A stretch of DNA of 64,000 bases from Flammeovirga pacifica (GCF_000807855.2 NZ_JRYR02000001.1:1214565-1278564), one strand, 5' to 3'. Counted from the stretch's first letter, positions 36,818-46,381 are shown. Translations and numbers: made by a program. Notes: generated from the sequence alone by a model not told the origin.

Positions 36818-39800
36818 TTAGTTTGTTGGTGGAACAGTACTTTTATCTATCTTAATTTGTTTGATATCTTCTAATCTCTTTATGGCTATAAGCTTATCCT
36901 CTTGAGAAACAGTATATTGCTTCACAGACTCTAAAGTAGCTTTAGCATTAAATAAATCATCAATTGATATATAATTCTCTGCTATTAAAAGGTACGATTT
37001 ACTGGTCCAAATCGGATAACCAGCAAATTTTTTCTGTACTCCTAATAAAGCTTCTGTACTTTCTGTAAACTTTGATTCCACCGTTTTCTTAGCATCTTCA
37101 GCTCCTCCTGCTTGACTTCCTTTTTTGTAAACTTTTGCCAACTCTCTTAAAGTTAGGCCTGCATGATATTGAGCTTGAGCACCAATCTCACTACTAGATT
37201 CTTTAGAAAGTTGATCAAACCCAGTGAGTGCTTTAAGGTAGTCTCCTTTCATTAATGAGATCTTTGATAAATAAAGTTTAGCTTCTAAAACATAACGAGT
37301 CATGTTTTCATCTATAATTTTATTCGCATAGGCACTAGCCGCAGTATAATCTTTTTCCTCAAAATGCGACTTCATTAAACCCAAATTCACAGACCAAGTT
37401 GTTGTTCTTCTAGTAGCAATCTTATCTAATTCATTGTAAGTTTTAATCGCGTCTTTAAATCGTTTTTCTTGCATTAGTAAATCACCAACATAACGTAACG
37501 ACTTTTCCTTTTCAGGCATGTGTTCTACTTTTTCAAAAGCCTTGATTGCCTCTGTATTATTCTTAAGCATTCTGTATGAAAAGCCTAATGAAAAATAAAT
37601 ATCATCAGAGAACTTAGAACTTGGTGTAGTGGTAATAAATGAGGTAAGAGTTTGAACAGCCCTACTATATTCTTTTTCTTGATAAGGCTTCATAGCAGCA
37701 TTAAAATCATCAATTAAAGTTGCATTACTTTCTGGATTTGCCTCTTTAAAAATTGATTTGTAATGTTCTAAATCTTGTACAACATAGTTTTCATTGTCCA
37801 TTTCCTGCAAAGCTTCTATCGCATTTTCTGCTTCTGAAGAAATTGGATCTTTATCTATTAAAAATTTGTAATCGGCCTCTGCCAATTCATTTTTTGCTAG
37901 CAATGAATAGACTAATGCTCTGTGAGCAACGGAAGAAATAAACACAGAAGACTGAGGATATTTATCAATAACAATACTATATTCTTTAATCGCCTCTTCG
38001 TATTTATACCCTTCCCTTAATAAATTGGCAGCATGATAAGCTGACAATGGAGCAAAAGCAGACGTACTATATTCTGAAACAATGGATTTATATTGTCTAA
38101 AAGCATCGGTTTTCATACCTCTCGCTCTTTTAATTTGAGCTCTCTGATAGGCAATGTATTCCATATCTCTGGAACCATAGCTCTCTGCCATAGCATAAGA
38201 TCTTTCTGCTACTTCATATTTATGGGTACCGAAATAACAATCAGCCCTTCTAACAATAGCTTCCGTTATTTTTTCTCTAGGCTCTGAATTCCTTCCTTGG
38301 TTGATGTAATAGGTATAATTATCTATTGCAGAAGAATAATCAGCAACAGCATATTGCACATAAGCTAAACCGTATTTTGATTTAAGATTGTATTCAGAAT
38401 TCTCTGGTATTTGCTTATAGTAGTAGGCGGCCGTATCGTAATAAGAAAGTGCTGAATATCCTTCTCCTAAGTAAAAGTTAGATGCTTGCAACAGTTCATC
38501 GTTATACGGATATTTTTGAGACTTTCTTAAAAGTTTCACTTCCCCTGCCTCATCGTTATCATTTCCTAGTTCTACCGCTTTATTGAATGCGGCTTCTTGA
38601 TAAGCCATTTTTTCAGCTTCAGTTAAATACGACTTCTTGTCCAGTATTTTCAATGCTTTTGAATAATCTCCAGAATTGACAAAAGCCAAATTCATTAAAT
38701 TCTCAATTTCAGTATATCTACCTGAATTAGGGAAATAAGCTAAAAAGTAATCACATGCTCTTGGTACCTGTGCATAAAATTCTAGATCAAAAAGTATTTT
38801 ACAAAAGTTATAAGAAGAATGTTCTTGAATTTCTTTATTGAATTCTAACAATGAAGCCTGTTCAAAACCTATCATTGCTTTTCCTTTATCACCCAAACTT
38901 AGAGCAACCACACCTAAATTATAGGCAGCTAGCTGAGCAAGTTTATCTTTTTCTCCACTATCTGCGGCATTAGAAAGATAGGGTAAAGCTTCCTTTGGTT
39001 CATCAATTTTAAATTTTGTATAACCAATTTGATAAGAAGTTATTCTATCAACGGCAAACAAGGGAATTTCCTTTAAATACTCCTCAAAATATAAATTAGC
39101 TTTCTCAAAATTATTCTTTTTAAAATATACCTTTGCTGCAAAAAGAAGTGCGTCCATTGGTAGATCAATCCCATCAGCTTTAGCTTGAGAGATCATTTTC
39201 AACATCTTATCTTCTTGTCCTAATTGATAATAAGCTAATGGCAATAATGCAAAGGCAAATGGTCTAATTTCAGGATCGTTTACTGCTTTTTCTAAATCTT
39301 GCGCAGATTTCTCATACTCTTTATTATCATATTCCATATATCCTGCATAATAACTTGACTTATTAGCGTATGGATGTGTCCCTTTTTTTAAGACTTGAAA
39401 TAATTTGTTGGCTTCTTTTCTATTTCCTTGATCAAAATTAGCATAGGCAGCTTGGTAAGCAATTTTCCTATCTTCATCATCGTAAAAATCAAAAAATGGA
39501 TCCTTATTAAAAGCCTCAATAGCTTTAGAATACTCCCCTTTTTCAAAATAATGTGACCCTAATGCTTTATAAGCTTTATTAGAGAAGGGATGAACAGGGT
39601 ATTTCTTAACAAAATCTTCTATTTGTTTATCTGCATCTGGGTGTGCTAATTCCATTTGGCACAACGCTAAATAATATTCAGCTGCGATACACTTTTCATT
39701 TTCGCCACAGTATTTATTCGAAAATGTTTCAAATAGTCTACGGGAAGCAGAAAAATTATTATCTGTAAATAAAACCTTGGCTTTATTAAACAATCTCTCC

Positions 39801-39898
39801 TCTTCTGAGTAATATATCTGTTGTTGAGCCATTAGTTCTGTAATGCCTTTTAATATAAAAGCAAACATTAGGCAGTATCTAATCAGTCCTTGATTCAT
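36818..39898 (-). CDS. Large tetratricopeptide-repeat protein
   Basis: A 1026-residue protein with an N-terminal signal peptide (MFAFILKGITELMAQQ) and tandem TPR units over almost its whole length. Many units show the W/Y-G-Y-F/A-Y-A-P pattern, for example AYKALGSHYFEKGEYSKAIE, IYFSLGFSYRMLKNNTEAIK and SYHAANLLREGYKYEEAIKE. TPR arrays mediate protein binding; this one is predicted to be periplasmic. It is the first gene of a two-gene unit with the plug-less barrel, and lies next to the HU-SPOR/Exb operon in the same orientation. Similar giant TPR proteins occur in Bacteroidota without known function. The C-terminus (IKRLEDIKQIKID) is short and charged. It is not the T9SS protein SprE as far as I can tell. 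Confidence 0.85.
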   Translation of the reverse strand: MNQGLIRYCLMFAFILKGITELMAQQQIYYSEEERLFNKAKVLFTDNNFSASRRLFETFSNKYCGENEKCIAAEYYLALCQMELAHPDADKQIEDFVKKYPVHPFSNKAYKALGSHYFEKGEYSKAIEAFNKDPFFDFYDDEDRKIAYQAAYANFDQGNRKEANKLFQVLKKGTHPYANKSSYYAGYMEYDNKEYEKSAQDLEKAVNDPEIRPFAFALLPLAYYQLGQEDKMLKMISQAKADGIDLPMDALLFAAKVYFKKNNFEKANLYFEEYLKEIPLFAVDRITSYQIGYTKFKIDEPKEALPYLSNAADSGEKDKLAQLAAYNLGVVALSLGDKGKAMIGFEQASLLEFNKEIQEHSSYNFCKILFDLEFYAQVPRACDYFLAYFPNSGRYTEIENLMNLAFVNSGDYSKALKILDKKSYLTEAEKMAYQEAAFNKAVELGNDNDEAGEVKLLRKSQKYPYNDELLQASNFYLGEGYSALSYYDTAAYYYKQIPENSEYNLKSKYGLAYVQYAVADYSSAIDNYTYYINQGRNSEPREKITEAIVRRADCYFGTHKYEVAERSYAMAESYGSRDMEYIAYQRAQIKRARGMKTDAFRQYKSIVSEYSTSAFAPLSAYHAANLLREGYKYEEAIKEYSIVIDKYPQSSVFISSVAHRALVYSLLAKNELAEADYKFLIDKDPISSEAENAIEALQEMDNENYVVQDLEHYKSIFKEANPESNATLIDDFNAAMKPYQEKEYSRAVQTLTSFITTTPSSKFSDDIYFSLGFSYRMLKNNTEAIKAFEKVEHMPEKEKSLRYVGDLLMQEKRFKDAIKTYNELDKIATRRTTTWSVNLGLMKSHFEEKDYTAASAYANKIIDENMTRYVLEAKLYLSKISLMKGDYLKALTGFDQLSKESSSEIGAQAQYHAGLTLRELAKVYKKGSQAGGAEDAKKTVESKFTESTEALLGVQKKFAGYPIWTSKSYLLIAENYISIDDLFNAKATLESVKQYTVSQEDKLIAIKRLEDIKQIKIDKSTVPPTN

Positions 39899-40048
39899 TA
39901 TGAGTTAGGGAATTGAAGCAATTAAATTAATTCAAGTTTAATTGAAAAAGTAATTCAAAATAAATATTTTATCTCAGAATATCTGAAATAAGGTGATAAA
40001 AAAACGAATTTGGAGTTTTTAAAGCATGATTCCTAAAAAAATATTCTT

Positions 40049-40075
40049 CAAAAATAAGAAAATGAATTGAAACAA
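40049..40075 (-). promoter_or_regulatory. Candidate promoter of the TPR/barrel operon
   Basis: On the minus strand TTG (40073-40075), 16 bases, then TATTTTTG (40049-40056). The -7 element is exact; the spacing is on the short side. It lies about 150 bases ahead of the TPR start codon. Confidence 0.4.
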
Positions 40076-40185
40076 GCTGTATTTTATATTAGTACTTATA
40101 TTTCTTTATTATCAACAGTTTGTTTAATTATTTATAAATACCATTTTAAAAATGAATAATTAATGAAATATTCTAAAAATATAAG

Positions 40186-40193
40186 TAAATTTG
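40186..40193 (+). promoter_or_regulatory. Candidate -7 element of hisG
   Basis: TAAATTTG matches TAnnTTTG exactly, 117 bases ahead of the hisG start. No -33 TTG is found at the right spacing, so the call is weak. Confidence 0.3.
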
Positions 40194-40310
40194 ATATAAA
40201 ATTGATTTAACTGAAGAAGTTAGATCATTTATTTTGTTCAAGTAATTAACTGAACTACATTATTAACTTTTTAAAAGTGTTTGACAATCAAGGGATAACA
40301 CAAAACAATT

Positions 40311-41168
40311 ATGACAAAACTTAAGATTGCAATCCAAAAGTCAGGTCGTTTGAGCGATGGATCTTTAAACTTGATCCGTCAGTGTGGAATTAAGATTCCT
40401 AGAATGAAGGGTGCATTAAAAGCTGAAGCTAGCAACTTCCCTCTAGAGTTTTTGTTCCTTCGTGATGATGACATTCCGGGTTACGTTCAAGATGGCGTTG
40501 CTGATCTCGGTATCGTAGGAGCCAATGAGGCTGTTGAAAAAGATAAAAATGTAGACACAGTCCATCATCTTGGTTTCTCAAAATGTCGACTTTCAATTGC
40601 TATTCCTAAAGATAAAAAATACGACGGTCTTAAAGATTTAGATGGTAAAAGTATCGCTACTTCTTACCCAAAAATCTTAGGTGATTATTTAAAAGAGAAC
40701 GGTGTTACTGCTGATATTCATGAAATTTCAGGATCTGTAGAAATTGCTCCTAACATCGGTTTAGCTGATGCTATTTGTGATTTAGTGAGTACTGGTTCTA
40801 CATTAATGCAAAATAACCTGAAAGAAGTTGAAAGCATCTTCGATTCAGAAGCATTAATGATTGCTACACCTGGTTTATCTGAAGAAAAGAAAGCTATTGT
40901 TGATCAACTATTGTTTAGAATAAATGCTATTCAAACTGCTGACAACAATAAATATATTTTATTAAATGCTCCAAAGGAAAATTTAGATACAATCATTAAT
41001 CTACTTCCTGGAATGAGATCTCCATCCATTCTTCCTTTAGCTAACGAAGAGTATGTTTCTATTCATACTGTAATTGCTGAAGATGATTTTTGGAGTAAAA
41101 TTGAAGCTCTTAAAGAGGCTGGTGCAGAAGGTATCTTAGTTGTTCCAATTGAGAAAATGATTCTGTAG
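40311..41168 (+). CDS. hisG: ATP phosphoribosyltransferase, long form
   Basis: This enzyme catalyses the first step of histidine synthesis, joining ATP and PRPP. The 285-residue protein starts with LKIAIQKSGRLSDGSLNLI and contains DGVADLGIVGANEAVEK, the PRPP-binding DLVSTGSTLMQNNL and a C-terminal regulatory domain (about residues 215-285, LLPGMRSPSILPLANEEYVS). The C-terminal domain marks the long, HisZ-independent, histidine-sensitive form. hisD follows after 16 bases, and then a strong terminator ends the unit. The other his genes are therefore elsewhere. Confidence 0.97.
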   Translation: MTKLKIAIQKSGRLSDGSLNLIRQCGIKIPRMKGALKAEASNFPLEFLFLRDDDIPGYVQDGVADLGIVGANEAVEKDKNVDTVHHLGFSKCRLSIAIPKDKKYDGLKDLDGKSIATSYPKILGDYLKENGVTADIHEISGSVEIAPNIGLADAICDLVSTGSTLMQNNLKEVESIFDSEALMIATPGLSEEKKAIVDQLLFRINAIQTADNNKYILLNAPKENLDTIINLLPGMRSPSILPLANEEYVSIHTVIAEDDFWSKIEALKEAGAEGILVVPIEKMIL

Positions 41169-41184
41169 AACCTATTGATCGCTT

Positions 41185-42468
41185 ATGAAAGTATACAAAA
41201 ATCCAGAGAGATCAGAATGGAATGACCTTCTTCAAAGACCAGCAATGCGTATTGAAGAAATTGAAAAACAGGTCACTCCTATTCTTAAGACAGTTCAAAA
41301 AGATGGTGATTCTGCTTTAAGAGCATTTTCAAGACAATTTGATGGTGCAGAAGTTGATTCAATCACTGTATCTGAGAAAGAATTTGAAGAAGCTATTTCA
41401 TTAGTAGATGATGAATTAAAAGCTTCCATTGATATTGCTATAGAAAATGTTAGCAAGTTCCATGCTTCTCAAAAAACGGAAACGTTAGAAGTGGAAACAA
41501 TGGAAGGAATAAACTGTTGGAGAAAGAGTGTTCCTATTCAAAAAGTAGGTTTATACATCCCTGGTGGATCTGCACCACTTTTTTCTACAGTAATCATGAT
41601 CGGTGCTCCTGCTATTATTGCTGGATGCCAAGAGGTATGTTTATGTACTCCTCCTAATAAAGAAGGTAATATTCATCCTGCTATTTTATATACTGCTCAA
41701 AAAATTGGGTTAAAAAACGTATACAAAGTAGGTGGTGCTCAAGCAATTGCTGCAATGACTTTCGGTACAGAAACGATACCATCAGTATCAAAAATATTTG
41801 GCCCTGGTAATCAATATGTAACTGCAGCTAAACAATTAGCAACTAAAGAAGGTGTTGCCATTGATATGCCTGCAGGACCATCAGAAGTATTAGTTTGGGC
41901 TGATGCTACTGCTCACCCCGAATTTATTGCTGCCGATTTATTATCTCAAGCTGAACATGGCGCTGACAGTCAAGTGATTTTAGTTTCTTCATCAATGGAT
42001 ACCATAGAGAAATCAATGGTTGAAGTAGAAAAACAATTAAGAGTACTTCCTAGAAAAGACATTGCTGCTAAAGCTTTATCTCATTCTAGAAGCTTTTACA
42101 TTGAAGACGAAAATGTTGCATTAGATTTAGTCAATGAATATGCAGCTGAACACTTGATTTTATCTTTGGATAATGCGGAAGAGGTCAGTGAAAAGATCAT
42201 TAACGCAGGTTCTGTATTTGTTGGTCACCTCACTCCAGAATCAGCAGGTGATTATGCATCAGGTACAAATCATACATTACCAACCTATGGTTATGCTAAG
42301 AATTATTCTGGTGTTTCTTTAGATAGTTACTACAGAAAAATTACTTTCCAAAAAATAAATAAAAAAGGACTTACTGCTTTAGGACCACATGTGGAACGAA
42401 TGGCAGAAGCTGAAGAGTTACAAGCACATAAAAATGCAGTCACTGTTCGGTTGAATTCTTTGAAATAA
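41185..42468 (+). CDS. hisD: Histidinol dehydrogenase
   Basis: This enzyme oxidises L-histidinol to L-histidine in two NAD-linked steps, the last stage of the pathway. The 427-residue protein has the family motifs VGLYIPGGSAPLFSTVIM, KVGGAQAIAAM, KIFGPGNQYVTAAK and MPAGPSEVLVWAD, the zinc-site region ADLLSQAEHGADSQVILV, and the catalytic pair region EYAAEHLIL with SAGDYASGTNHTLPT. It forms a two-gene unit with hisG, so the first and last enzymes of the pathway are coexpressed and separated from the middle genes. Confidence 0.97.
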   Translation: MKVYKNPERSEWNDLLQRPAMRIEEIEKQVTPILKTVQKDGDSALRAFSRQFDGAEVDSITVSEKEFEEAISLVDDELKASIDIAIENVSKFHASQKTETLEVETMEGINCWRKSVPIQKVGLYIPGGSAPLFSTVIMIGAPAIIAGCQEVCLCTPPNKEGNIHPAILYTAQKIGLKNVYKVGGAQAIAAMTFGTETIPSVSKIFGPGNQYVTAAKQLATKEGVAIDMPAGPSEVLVWADATAHPEFIAADLLSQAEHGADSQVILVSSSMDTIEKSMVEVEKQLRVLPRKDIAAKALSHSRSFYIEDENVALDLVNEYAAEHLILSLDNAEEVSEKIINAGSVFVGHLTPESAGDYASGTNHTLPTYGYAKNYSGVSLDSYYRKITFQKINKKGLTALGPHVERMAEAEELQAHKNAVTVRLNSLK

Positions 42469-42470
42469 TA

Positions 42471-42509
42471 AAAAAGGGTTGATGTTTTTTTAACATCAAC
42501 CCTTTTTTT
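42471..42509. terminator. Bidirectional terminator between hisD and marC
   Basis: A long, almost perfect hairpin (AAAAAGGGTTGATGTT with AACATCAACCCTTTTT) lies between the convergent hisD and marC genes, with A and T runs on either side, so it can stop both transcripts. Confidence 0.9.
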
Positions 42510-42523
42510 AGCTCTAAATTGGA

Positions 42524-43138
42524 TTAAAGATTAAATGATAACTTTATTCCATCCATAAGCATATCTGTTCCAATGATTGCGAGAATTAAACCCATAATTT
42601 TACCTATTACAGCAATTAAGTTTCCTCCTAGTTTCTCAAGAATACGATCACTAAGTACGAAAGCTAGATAGGTCAGGAAAATCATAACTCCAAATACAAC
42701 AACAACTATAGCTATTTTTTCATAGCCAGCATTTGTCACTTGGTTCATTGCTGTTACAATAGTTCCTGGTCCAGCTAATATTGGGATAGCTAAGGGAGAA
42801 ACAGCTATACTATCTGAGTTTTCTTCTGTTTGATTCGTGCTAATTTTTGATTTCTTAGACATCAACATTTCAAACCCAACATAAAAAAGCAATACACCAC
42901 CGGTAATTTTAAAAGCTGGAATTGTGATCCCAAATAACTGGAATATATATTTTCCTGCAATTACAAAAACCACAACAATTAAAAATGCTGTAAATGTTGA
43001 TTTCTTAGCAATATGTTTCTTGTCCTCTTTTGTTTTATCTCCAACCACTCCTAAAAAAATAGGTGTATTAGCAATCGGATTCATAACAGCAAAGAAACTT
43101 AAGAATACTGTTAGTGCATAGGTTAATAATTCATGCAT
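42524..43138 (-). CDS. MarC-family integral membrane protein
   Basis: A 204-residue inner membrane protein with six hydrophobic segments and the MarC-family motifs FAVMNPIANTPIFLG (near residue 20), GVLLFYVGFEML and PLAIPILAGPGTIVTAMN. The function of the family is not established; the old link to antibiotic resistance (mar) was not upheld. It is the last gene of a cysM-DUF3347-marC operon, starting one base after the DUF3347 stop codon, so translation is probably coupled. Confidence 0.9.
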   Translation of the reverse strand: MHELLTYALTVFLSFFAVMNPIANTPIFLGVVGDKTKEDKKHIAKKSTFTAFLIVVVFVIAGKYIFQLFGITIPAFKITGGVLLFYVGFEMLMSKKSKISTNQTEENSDSIAVSPLAIPILAGPGTIVTAMNQVTNAGYEKIAIVVVVFGVMIFLTYLAFVLSDRILEKLGGNLIAVIGKIMGLILAIIGTDMLMDGIKLSFNL

Positions 43139-43139
43139 A

Positions 43140-43655
43140 CTACTTGTTTTGATCTAATTTTTTCATCACTCGTCCGCAATGTAGCATCTCATCGCCAAAA
43201 TAAGGGTTGATCACTTCTTCTGTTGCACTTAACCAATCTGCACCCGTATTGTTGAATGCCATCGGACAATGAACAACATAAACATCCATTCCAGCGTTCC
43301 CTTCTTCAGCAATCTTTTGATAAAATTTCGTTACTGTTTCGAATTCTTTTCTTTGTGCTGCTAAATCATCTGTTGCGACAATAATATTCACAGCATTACT
43401 CACCTCATCAGGAGTGTTTTCTGGTAAAACTGCTTGTAACCTTTTGGCATACGTTTGTGCTGCTGTCGGGTTAGAATTGATTAAACATTCAGACAGCTTA
43501 AAATATGCTTGATGCCCTTTGGCTTTTGCTGCATCATAAACTACTGGTTTTAATTCCACTTTCTCGTCTTTAACACGCTTTTTAGCATCACCCGGTTGGC
43601 ATGAGAAGAAAGTAAAACTTAATAAAAATACAGGTAATAAAATTAATTTTCTCAT
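43140..43655 (-). CDS. DUF3347-family lipoprotein, probable copper-binding
   Basis: A 171-residue lipoprotein with lipobox FFSC (Cys19). The C-terminal half carries the DUF3347 pattern: VYVVHCPMAFNNTGADWLSA and VINPYFGDEMLHCGRV. The His, Cys and Met residues in HCPM and in MLHCG are those seen in copper-handling relatives such as CusB-associated domains, so copper or silver binding in the periplasm is likely but not proven. It lies between cysM and marC in a tight operon (5 and 1 base gaps). No copper efflux pump or regulator is close by. Confidence 0.82.
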   Translation of the reverse strand: MRKLILLPVFLLSFTFFSCQPGDAKKRVKDEKVELKPVVYDAAKAKGHQAYFKLSECLINSNPTAAQTYAKRLQAVLPENTPDEVSNAVNIIVATDDLAAQRKEFETVTKFYQKIAEEGNAGMDVYVVHCPMAFNNTGADWLSATEEVINPYFGDEMLHCGRVMKKLDQNK

Positions 43656-43660
43656 TGTTC

Positions 43661-44539
43661 TTAAAATAAATCAGTTGAAAGATATTTGTCCCCTCTATCG
43701 CAAACGATAAATACTATGACACCTTTATCTATTTTCTTTGCTGTTTCTAAAGCTACATAACATGAACCACCACTACTCATTCCGGCAAATATGCCTTCTT
43801 CTTTCGCTAACCTTCTTGCTGTTTCTGTAGCTTGTTCCTTAGAAACATCTATTTTTTGATCGACACGGCTTTCATCAAATATTTTAGGTAAGTATTCTTT
43901 TGGCCATCTTCTGATACCAGGAATTCTAGCTCCATTTGCAGGTTGAGCTCCAACAATTTGAATGGCACTTGATTGCTCCTTCAAAAATTTTGATGTACCC
44001 ATAATTGTACCTGTAGTTCCCATTGCAGAAACAAAATGAGTCACCTCTTGATTAGTATCTCTCCAGATTTCAGGACCAGTAGTTTTATAATGTGCTAAAT
44101 AATTATCGGGGTTATCAAATTGATTCAGCATAAAATACCCTCCTTCTTCTACTTTTGATAATGCATAATCTCTAGCACCTTCCATAGATATTTTTTGTGG
44201 AGTTAAAGTTACTTTAGCTCCATAAGCTTTCATCGATTTCACTCGCTCAATAGTAGCACTATCTGGCATTACTAATTCAATTTCAACCCCCATTAAGCTG
44301 GCCATCATTGCTAAAGCAATTCCTGTGTTTCCACTTGTTGCTTCAATCAACTTCACTCCTTCTTTTAAATCCCCTCTTTTTTGAGCCTCATTAATCATAT
44401 TAAAGGCTGCTCTATCTTTTACACTACCCCCCGGGTTTTGACCTTCCAATTTAGCGAAGATCTTAACATTAGGATTAGGGTTCATATTTTGTAATTCGAC
44501 AAGTGGGGTATTGCCTACTAAAGAAAGTACTGAGGACAT
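43661..44539 (-). CDS. cysM: Cysteine synthase B (O-acetylserine sulfhydrylase)
   Basis: A PLP enzyme that makes cysteine from O-acetylserine and sulfide (or thiosulfate in CysM). The 292-residue protein has the Schiff-base lysine at position 41 in NPGGSVKDRAA, the substrate loop EATSGNTGIALAM and the phosphate-binding GTTGTIMGTSKFL. The segment GIRRWPKEYLPKIFD is the CysM-type pattern (RRWPxEYLPxIF in E. coli) and is absent from CysK. The length also fits CysM. It is the first gene of an operon with DUF3347 and marC. No consensus promoter was found in the 274-base gap to gcvT. Confidence 0.93.
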   Translation of the reverse strand: MSSVLSLVGNTPLVELQNMNPNPNVKIFAKLEGQNPGGSVKDRAAFNMINEAQKRGDLKEGVKLIEATSGNTGIALAMMASLMGVEIELVMPDSATIERVKSMKAYGAKVTLTPQKISMEGARDYALSKVEEGGYFMLNQFDNPDNYLAHYKTTGPEIWRDTNQEVTHFVSAMGTTGTIMGTSKFLKEQSSAIQIVGAQPANGARIPGIRRWPKEYLPKIFDESRVDQKIDVSKEQATETARRLAKEEGIFAGMSSGGSCYVALETAKKIDKGVIVFIVCDRGDKYLSTDLF

Positions 44540-44740
44540 AAATTTTTTGTTTGAATGTAATTACACTTATCACTTGAGGTAAAAAATATCCCACACTAAA
44601 TGATGTTTTTCATTTTCTCAAGTAAATCATGCTAAGATCTTTATTTTTTTGTTGGATATCAATAAAACCTAAGGTAATATTTTTGTAAAAGTTAAGTAAT
44701 GAATACAAATGAAAGTATATGAAATTAGAGAACTATATCT

Positions 44741-44748
44741 TACTTTTG
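44741..44748 (+). promoter_or_regulatory. Candidate -7 element of gcvT
   Basis: TACTTTTG, an exact match to TAnnTTTG, lies 65 bases ahead of the gcvT start. No -33 TTG is seen at normal spacing. There is no glycine-riboswitch-like structure visible in this leader. Confidence 0.4.
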
Positions 44749-44813
44749 GCTTTCAATTTAAAACCGAACATAAAGAAAGAAATTTCTAACCTTATAGAAC
44801 ACATATACTTGTT

Positions 44814-45911
44814 ATGACAGAACAAACATTAAAGAAAATTGCCCTTAATGATGTACACGAAGCTCTGGGTGCTAAAATGGTTCCTTTTGCAGGATACAAC
44901 ATGCCAGTCAGATATTCATCAGACATCGAAGAACATAAAACTGTTAGAAATGGTGTAGGTGTTTTTGATGTATCACACATGGGTGAATTCATGTTGAGAG
45001 GTCCAAAAGCACTAGATCTTATTCAAAAGGTTTCTTCTAACGACGCTTCAAAACTATTTGATGGAAAGGCACAGTATTCTTGTCTTCCGAATGATAAAGG
45101 TGGTATTGTAGATGATTTAATCATTTATAAAATCAAAGATGAAGAATATATGTTAGTTGTGAACGCTTCTAATATTGAAAAAGATTGGAACTGGATTTCT
45201 AGTCATAATACTGAAGGCGTAGAAATGGAAAACGTTTCTGATGAGTATTCTTTATTTGCAGTACAAGGTCCTAAGGCTTCAGAAGCGATGCAATCTTTAA
45301 CTGAAGTAAATTTACAGGAGATGGGATTCTACACTTTCTCATTAGGTAAATTTGCTGGAGTGGACAATGTTATTATCTCTGCTACTGGATATACAGGATC
45401 GGGTGGTTTTGAACTTTATGTTCCTAATGCAGTAGCTGAAACTGTTTGGAAGAAAATTTTCGAAGCTGGTGCATCTTATGATATTAAACCAATCGGTCTT
45501 GGCGCTAGAGATACTCTACGTTTAGAAATGGGTTATTGCTTATATGGTAATGATATAGATGATACTACTTCTCCTTTAGAAGCTGGTTTAGGTTGGGTAA
45601 CAAAGTTTACTAAAGACTTTATCAACTCAGATAATCTTAAAAAGCAAAAAGAAGAAGGTGTTACACGTCGTTTAGTAGGTATCGAATTATTAGACAGAGG
45701 TGTTCCAAGAGGTGGATACAATGTATTGAATCTAGAAGGAGAAGTCATTGGCAAATTAACTTCTGGTACAATGTCTCCAATGTTGGGCAAAGGTGTTGCT
45801 TTAGGTTATGTCAATAGACCTTTAACAAAAGCAGGATCTGAAGTTCTTATTGAGGTAAGAAATAGAAAGTTAAAAGCAGTTGTTTCAAAACCTCCTTTCT
45901 ACAAAGGATAA
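44814..45911 (+). CDS. gcvT: Aminomethyltransferase (glycine cleavage T-protein)
   Basis: The T-protein moves the methylene group of the aminomethyl-lipoyl H-protein to tetrahydrofolate and releases ammonia, in the glycine cleavage system. The 365-residue protein has the expected motifs: [31 protein letters not shown] (with the catalytic Asp), ALFAVQGP-type core, [17 protein letters not shown] and [21 protein letters not shown]. The start fits family alignments. gcvH and gcvP are not adjacent. A perfect terminator follows. Confidence 0.97.
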   Translation: MTEQTLKKIALNDVHEALGAKMVPFAGYNMPVRYSSDIEEHKTVRNGVGVFDVSHMGEFMLRGPKALDLIQKVSSNDASKLFDGKAQYSCLPNDKGGIVDDLIIYKIKDEEYMLVVNASNIEKDWNWISSHNTEGVEMENVSDEYSLFAVQGPKASEAMQSLTEVNLQEMGFYTFSLGKFAGVDNVIISATGYTGSGGFELYVPNAVAETVWKKIFEAGASYDIKPIGLGARDTLRLEMGYCLYGNDIDDTTSPLEAGLGWVTKFTKDFINSDNLKKQKEEGVTRRLVGIELLDRGVPRGGYNVLNLEGEVIGKLTSGTMSPMLGKGVALGYVNRPLTKAGSEVLIEVRNRKLKAVVSKPPFYKG

Positions 45912-45933
45912 GTACTTGGAAACTATAAAACAT

Positions 45934-45969
45934 AAAAAAACCTTATCATTTAATTGATAAGGTTTTTTT
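45934..45969. terminator. Bidirectional terminator between gcvT and a lipoprotein gene
   Basis: A 10-base perfect stem with flanking A and T tracts (AAAAAAACCTTATCA with TGATAAGGTTTTTTT) sits between convergent genes. The stop codon of the lipoprotein gene lies within its right-hand T tract. Confidence 0.85.
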
Positions 45970-46381
45970 ATTGTAGTATATCTTTTACTTGAGGCCTGAG
46001 CTTTTCGAATAAAATAATCAACTCTGATTTATCTTGTAGAAAATTATCTACCCTACTATGTATCAATCTATTTTGGGAATCAATATCTAATGTGTCTAGA
46101 TCTTTATCATCCCCTATGATACTCTCTGCATCCACATACTCTTCATAGAGTAAAACACCATCATATCTAGTGATTGTAAAGTGCAATACTGAAGAGTTCA
46201 AATCATCACCTGTAAGTGATGCTTGGAAAGTATCTAATTTCAAAGGCTTACTGTAAGTTAACTCATATTTTTTGGTATACAGAACACTACCATTCAGATC
46301 TTTCTGAAGGTCTTCTTCTTCACAACTACCAAGTAGTAGCAAAATAAAAATTCCGTATAGTAACCGTTTTAACAAAAGCAC
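45968..46381 (-). CDS. Small lipoprotein of unknown function
   Basis: I do not recognise a family. The 137-residue protein has a lipobox LGSC (Cys20) followed by an acidic segment EEEDLQKDL, so it is predicted to be lipidated and carried to the outer membrane or surface. The rest alternates short beta-strand patterns (SVLHFTITRYDGVLLYEEYV) and ends with a helical, charged tail. It stands alone between gcvT and the tRNA-Leu array and shares the gcvT terminator. Confidence 0.7.
   Translation of the reverse strand: MLLLKRLLYGIFILLLLGSCEEEDLQKDLNGSVLYTKKYELTYSKPLKLDTFQASLTGDDLNSSVLHFTITRYDGVLLYEEYVDAESIIGDDKDLDTLDIDSQNRLIHSRVDNFLQDKSELIILFEKLRPQVKDILQ

Larger units (their letters stand above)
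39899..40310. other. Divergent intergenic region between the TPR gene and hisG
   Basis: A very AT-rich region with candidate promoters for both sides. I see no attenuator-type leader peptide with a histidine run ahead of hisG and no terminator-antiterminator pair, so his control does not look like enteric attenuation. Confidence 0.4.

Noticed and set aside
44540-44813. Glycine riboswitch ahead of gcvT
   Set aside because: No conserved glycine aptamer core or expression platform is visible; the region is AT-rich with only a -7-like element.
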